Shown: positions 61,661 to 64,000 of the stretch, one piece after another | Numbering within the stretch: the stretch's first letter is position 1 | Layout: each line of letters opens with the position of its first letter | From: Negativicutes bacterium | Lineage (GTDB): Bacteria; Bacillota_C; Negativicutes; Sporomusales_B; JARLHX01 | Length of the DNA stretch: 64,000 bases | Assembly: GCA_031292015.1 (NCBI GenBank) | Contig: JARLHY010000139.1 | Span: 108,685 to 172,684, forward strand | Direction of reading: 5' to 3' | Position numbers and translations under genes: made by a program | The notes under the pieces: model-generated | Database searches by the model: none | Seen by the model: the letters and a program-made list of their open reading frames with translations, nothing else | What the model was told of the DNA's origin: nothing

Positions 61661-61667
61661 TGTCGAA
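61661..61667 (+). promoter_or_regulatory. Possible Spo0A box
   Basis: TGTCGAA matches the core TGNCGAA of the Spo0A box and lies about 100 bases before the CheY-like gene. Identical heptamers lie upstream of the alcohol dehydrogenase operon (3353) and both HD-GYP genes (44079, 50222). A heptamer alone is weak evidence. Confidence 0.3.
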
Positions 61668-61767
61668 ATCATGCAGGATAATAGCATGTCTTGGCAAAAT
61701 TAGACTGTGAAAGATATTTGCTGGAAAAGACTTCGTCTCATGCCCGGAGGTTGAAAGGTCTGACCAG

Positions 61768-62673
61768 GTGGCTGATAGTGGTGATAAAAATGAAATGGGG
61801 GAAACAGGGGATATGAGTGGATTCAGAGTAATGGTTATGGACGATTCGCCTTTCTCACGAACGATTCTCGCCGATACGCTGCAGGAAGCAGGCTGTGAGG
61901 TTGTCGGCGAGGCCGACTCGCTGGAAGCGTTGATCGAGATATACGACAACGTTAGGCCTGATATTGTAACCATGGATATCGCCATGCCGGAGGCTGACGG
62001 CTTTGAGTGCAGCAAGGCGCTGAGGCTGCATGATCCTGCGGCAAGGATCATTTTGGTCAGCTCGATGAAGGATGAGGAAACCGAAGTAGAAGCCCGGCGC
62101 ATCGGAGTAATGGGTTATGTTCAAAAGCCGGTGGACGGAGAAACCCTGATGAGGGTCATCAACTCAGTCATGTCACCGGACAATTTGTTTGCCAACCTGA
62201 AAACGGGAGGGATAGCCTGTTTTAAGGAGGCGCTGGATCAGAATATCACCCGCATGACGAAAACGACGGCAATGTTTGCGGATCAACAGCCGACTGATCC
62301 CTACGTGTCCCAGGGTATTACCGTGGTCATCGGCATCATCGGCAAGTATCCGGGGTCCATGGTACTGGATTTATCGGTGGAAGCGGCGGAGAAAATGGCG
62401 CTGGTGCTCTTGCGGAGGCCGGCCAAGAACCGGGAGGAAGTCGTGTCGATGGCGGCCGAGTTTGCCAATGTGGTGGCAGGGGTGGCCTGTTCGATGCTGA
62501 ACAAGAAGGACAAGGCGTTCGGGCTGCGAGTGGCGCCGCCCAGCGTGTTCTACGGTGCGCCGACCGAGGTTGTCAGTCCGAACATGGAGGTTCACAGTGT
62601 TAATGCCGATACCGACTTCGGACGAATCTACCTTAATGTCGGCTTCAAAAAGGGGTCGATTTTATGGATGTAA
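61768..62673 (+). CDS. Response regulator with CheX-like C-terminal domain
   Basis: 301 residues. The N-terminal CheY-type receiver (about 18-140) has the acidic pair MDDSPFSR, phospho-acceptor Asp in VTMDIAMPEADG near 69, and the Lys in YVQKPVDGE near 119. Residues about 150-300 form a CheX/CheC-like domain (PGSMVLDLSVEAAEKMAL, AAEFANVVAGVACSML). The start is uncertain: GTG 61768 with a weak site, or ATG 61813 directly before SGFRVMVMDDS. It overlaps cheX by ten bases. It may combine phospho-receiver and phosphatase-type functions in one chain. Confidence 0.85.
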   Translation: MADSGDKNEMGETGDMSGFRVMVMDDSPFSRTILADTLQEAGCEVVGEADSLEALIEIYDNVRPDIVTMDIAMPEADGFECSKALRLHDPAARIILVSSMKDEETEVEARRIGVMGYVQKPVDGETLMRVINSVMSPDNLFANLKTGGIACFKEALDQNITRMTKTTAMFADQQPTDPYVSQGITVVIGIIGKYPGSMVLDLSVEAAEKMALVLLRRPAKNREEVVSMAAEFANVVAGVACSMLNKKDKAFGLRVAPPSVFYGAPTEVVSPNMEVHSVNADTDFGRIYLNVGFKKGSILWM

Positions 62674-63128
62674 ATATGATTAATCCGATATTGGCGGCTT
62701 TTGCCAATATTATTCCCCAGATCGGGTTTCAAACAGTGGAGAAAAAAGCGGTGGCCCTGCAAGGCTCTGTCATAAAAAATGAAGGCGTGATGGTCAACAT
62801 CGGGGTGATGGGACCGCTAAAGGGCGTCATTCTCATTGGAATGGACATCGCTTCAGCCAAACAGTTCGCATCAAAGATGATGATGGGGATGCCGGTCGCC
62901 GAGCTGGACAGCCTGGCCCAGAGCGCTATCTCCGAGATGGGCAACATGGTCTGCGCCAACGCCTGTATCCAGTTCAGCCAGGTCGGTATCGGCGGGCTGG
63001 ACATTTCGCCGCCCACCCTGCTGATCGGCGAGGGTGGGATGGTCAAGCTGTCTGTGCCCCAAGCGATCATGGTGAACTTTGCTGCGGACGGGATCGCCGT
63101 AAATGTATGCGTCGGTCTGTCTTCCTGA
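62664..63128 (+). CDS. cheX: CheX-family chemotaxis phosphatase
   Basis: 154 residues. The single phosphatase helix carries the E-x2-N signature in AQSAISEMGNMVCANACIQF near 90-110. The rest matches CheX (GVMGPLKGVILIGMD near 48, PPTLLIGEGGMVKL near 118). CheX dephosphorylates CheY-P. It is translationally coupled to the receiver-CheX-like protein, so the pair likely acts on one signalling pathway, for motility or another phospho-controlled output. Confidence 0.88.
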   Translation: MDVNMINPILAAFANIIPQIGFQTVEKKAVALQGSVIKNEGVMVNIGVMGPLKGVILIGMDIASAKQFASKMMMGMPVAELDSLAQSAISEMGNMVCANACIQFSQVGIGGLDISPPTLLIGEGGMVKLSVPQAIMVNFAADGIAVNVCVGLSS

Positions 63129-63241
63129 TGCGAAAGCGGGCTGGTCGTCAAAGCGGCTGACAGCCCTTAGCGGCCTCAGCCACGGCGAAACCGTCGGTAT
63201 TCCCCGCAGACTCGATGCAGATCAGTGAAGGGGAGAAGCGC

Positions 63242-64000
63242 ATGGGAAAAATATACGTGTTTCTGGAAATGATCAAATATGAACATACCATCTTTTCCCT
63301 GCCGTTTGCGCTGGCTGCCGTTTTACTCACCGAAGCGACCCGCATCACCTTTTTCAAAGTAACACTCATCGTGGTGGCGATGGTTGGCGCCAGGACTACG
63401 GCCATGGCGCTAAATCGCATCATCGACCGCCGTATTGATGCCGCCAATCCCCGAACCCGGGACCGCGCCTTGCCCCGGGGGCTTATGCGGGTCGCTGAAG
63501 CCTGGCTTTATACTGCGCTGGCAGCGGCGATATTCCTGTATGCCGCATTCCTGCTTGGCTCTTTGCCCTTCAAACTGGCTCCGGCATGTCTGGCCGCCTT
63601 CACTCTGTATTCCTATACCAAGCGGCTGACGTGGTTATCGCACTATATCCTTGGTGTGACTATCGGCATGGCCCCGCTGGCAGCCTGGGTCGCCCTTAAT
63701 GATGATGCTGCGGCCGGAATCGTTGTTCTTAGCCTGGCGGTAGCGCTCTGGATTGCAGGTTTTGATATTATCTACGCCTGTGCTGATTATGACTTTGACT
63801 GCGCTGCCAGGCTCTATTCCATACCAGCCCGATTCGGGATCAAAAAGGCCTTGGCCATTTCCGCCTGGACTCATACCGCGGCCGCGGTGCTATTTGTGTG
63901 GACCGGGGCGATTTTGGGCCTGGGCATTTGTTATTGGCTGGGCTTGCTGGCGGTTATGGGGCTGATGGCTAAACAACACGCCATTCTCTCGCCGCAGAAC
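63242..64000 (+). CDS. UbiA-family prenyltransferase (4-hydroxybenzoate or MqnP type), cut by window edge
   Basis: Visible part 253 codons, without a stop. ATG with GGGGAG seven bases upstream. Aspartate-rich motifs are intact: NRIIDRRIDAANPRTRDRALPRG near 59 and DIIYACADYDFDCAARLYS near 178, for prenyl diphosphate and Mg binding. Several membrane helices follow. It prenylates the aromatic ring of a quinone precursor; in anaerobic Firmicutes with futalosine-type menaquinone synthesis the homologue is MqnP. The quinone would serve DsrMK respiration. Confidence 0.88.
   Translation, partial: MGKIYVFLEMIKYEHTIFSLPFALAAVLLTEATRITFFKVTLIVVAMVGARTTAMALNRIIDRRIDAANPRTRDRALPRGLMRVAEAWLYTALAAAIFLYAAFLLGSLPFKLAPACLAAFTLYSYTKRLTWLSHYILGVTIGMAPLAAWVALNDDAAAGIVVLSLAVALWIAGFDIIYACADYDFDCAARLYSIPARFGIKKALAISAWTHTAAAVLFVWTGAILGLGICYWLGLLAVMGLMAKQHAILSPQN

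Overview
The window reads as a chromosomal segment (roughly 55-60 % GC by eye, lower in the first 2 kb) of an anaerobic, spore-forming, diderm Firmicute, most like the Sporomusaceae (Negativicutes). Sporulation is indicated by a complete pro-sigma-K gene and a small gamma-SASP-like protein. An outer membrane is implied by an RND efflux pair and a lipid/LPS-type glycosylation cluster. Anaerobic respiration is indicated by dsrAB-dsrMK-dsrC. No rRNA, tRNA, CRISPR array or complete insertion sequence was seen.

Layout. 0-2.3 kb: AT-rich accessory block of small unknown genes and a gene fragment. 2.2-6.9 kb: a micro-protein gene, sigK, then an iron alcohol dehydrogenase overlapping a PAS-GGDEF-EAL protein. 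7.0-23.1 kb: the most striking region, a PrpR-type sigma-54 activator followed by three palindromic sites, a -24/-12 promoter and a 13-gene co-directional cluster. The cluster holds a metallo-beta-lactamase-fold hydrolase, an MFS carrier, a soluble chemoreceptor, an Old Yellow Enzyme-type reductase, a NifU-like/GGGtGRT pair, PrpF, two-subunit aconitase X, a LeuCD-type hydratase, a class III CoA-transferase and an HMG-CoA-lyase-family lyase, and it ends at a strong terminator. I infer catabolism of a branched di- or tricarboxylic acid, or its lactone, through isomerisation, (de)hydration, CoA transfer and retro-aldol cleavage. The exact pathway is undescribed to my knowledge.

23.3-28.3 kb: yqeG, the shikimate genes aroE, aroC, aroK and aroB, and a ComFB-like gene. 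28.4-34.2 kb: tldD and an RND efflux pair. 35.0-43.5 kb: ferredoxin, dsrA, dsrB, dsrM, dsrK, dsrC, a YeiH-type exporter, an unknown 114-residue protein and dsrN. This is a reductive sulfite-respiration module without sat/apr or dsrJOP in view. 43.5-53.1 kb: a CC-motif protein, two HD-GYP proteins, the nickel-pincer genes larE, larB and larC (larC split by a -1 frame change), rnhC, queC and folE2. 53.1-61.5 kb: an orphan N6-adenine methylase, the SASP-like gene, and a YdjC deacetylase/flippase-like/epimerase/two GT39 cluster. 61.8-64 kb: a CheY-CheX-like fusion, CheX, and a UbiA prenyltransferase cut by the window edge.

Two families of non-coding repeats occur twice each. Family A (about 23.0 and 45.4-45.6 kb) has long terminal inverted repeats and nested stems. 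Family B (about 25.3 and 45.7 kb) looks like a structured RNA with compensatory changes and GNRA loops. A leader with a terminator and a possible antiterminator precedes the first HD-GYP gene.
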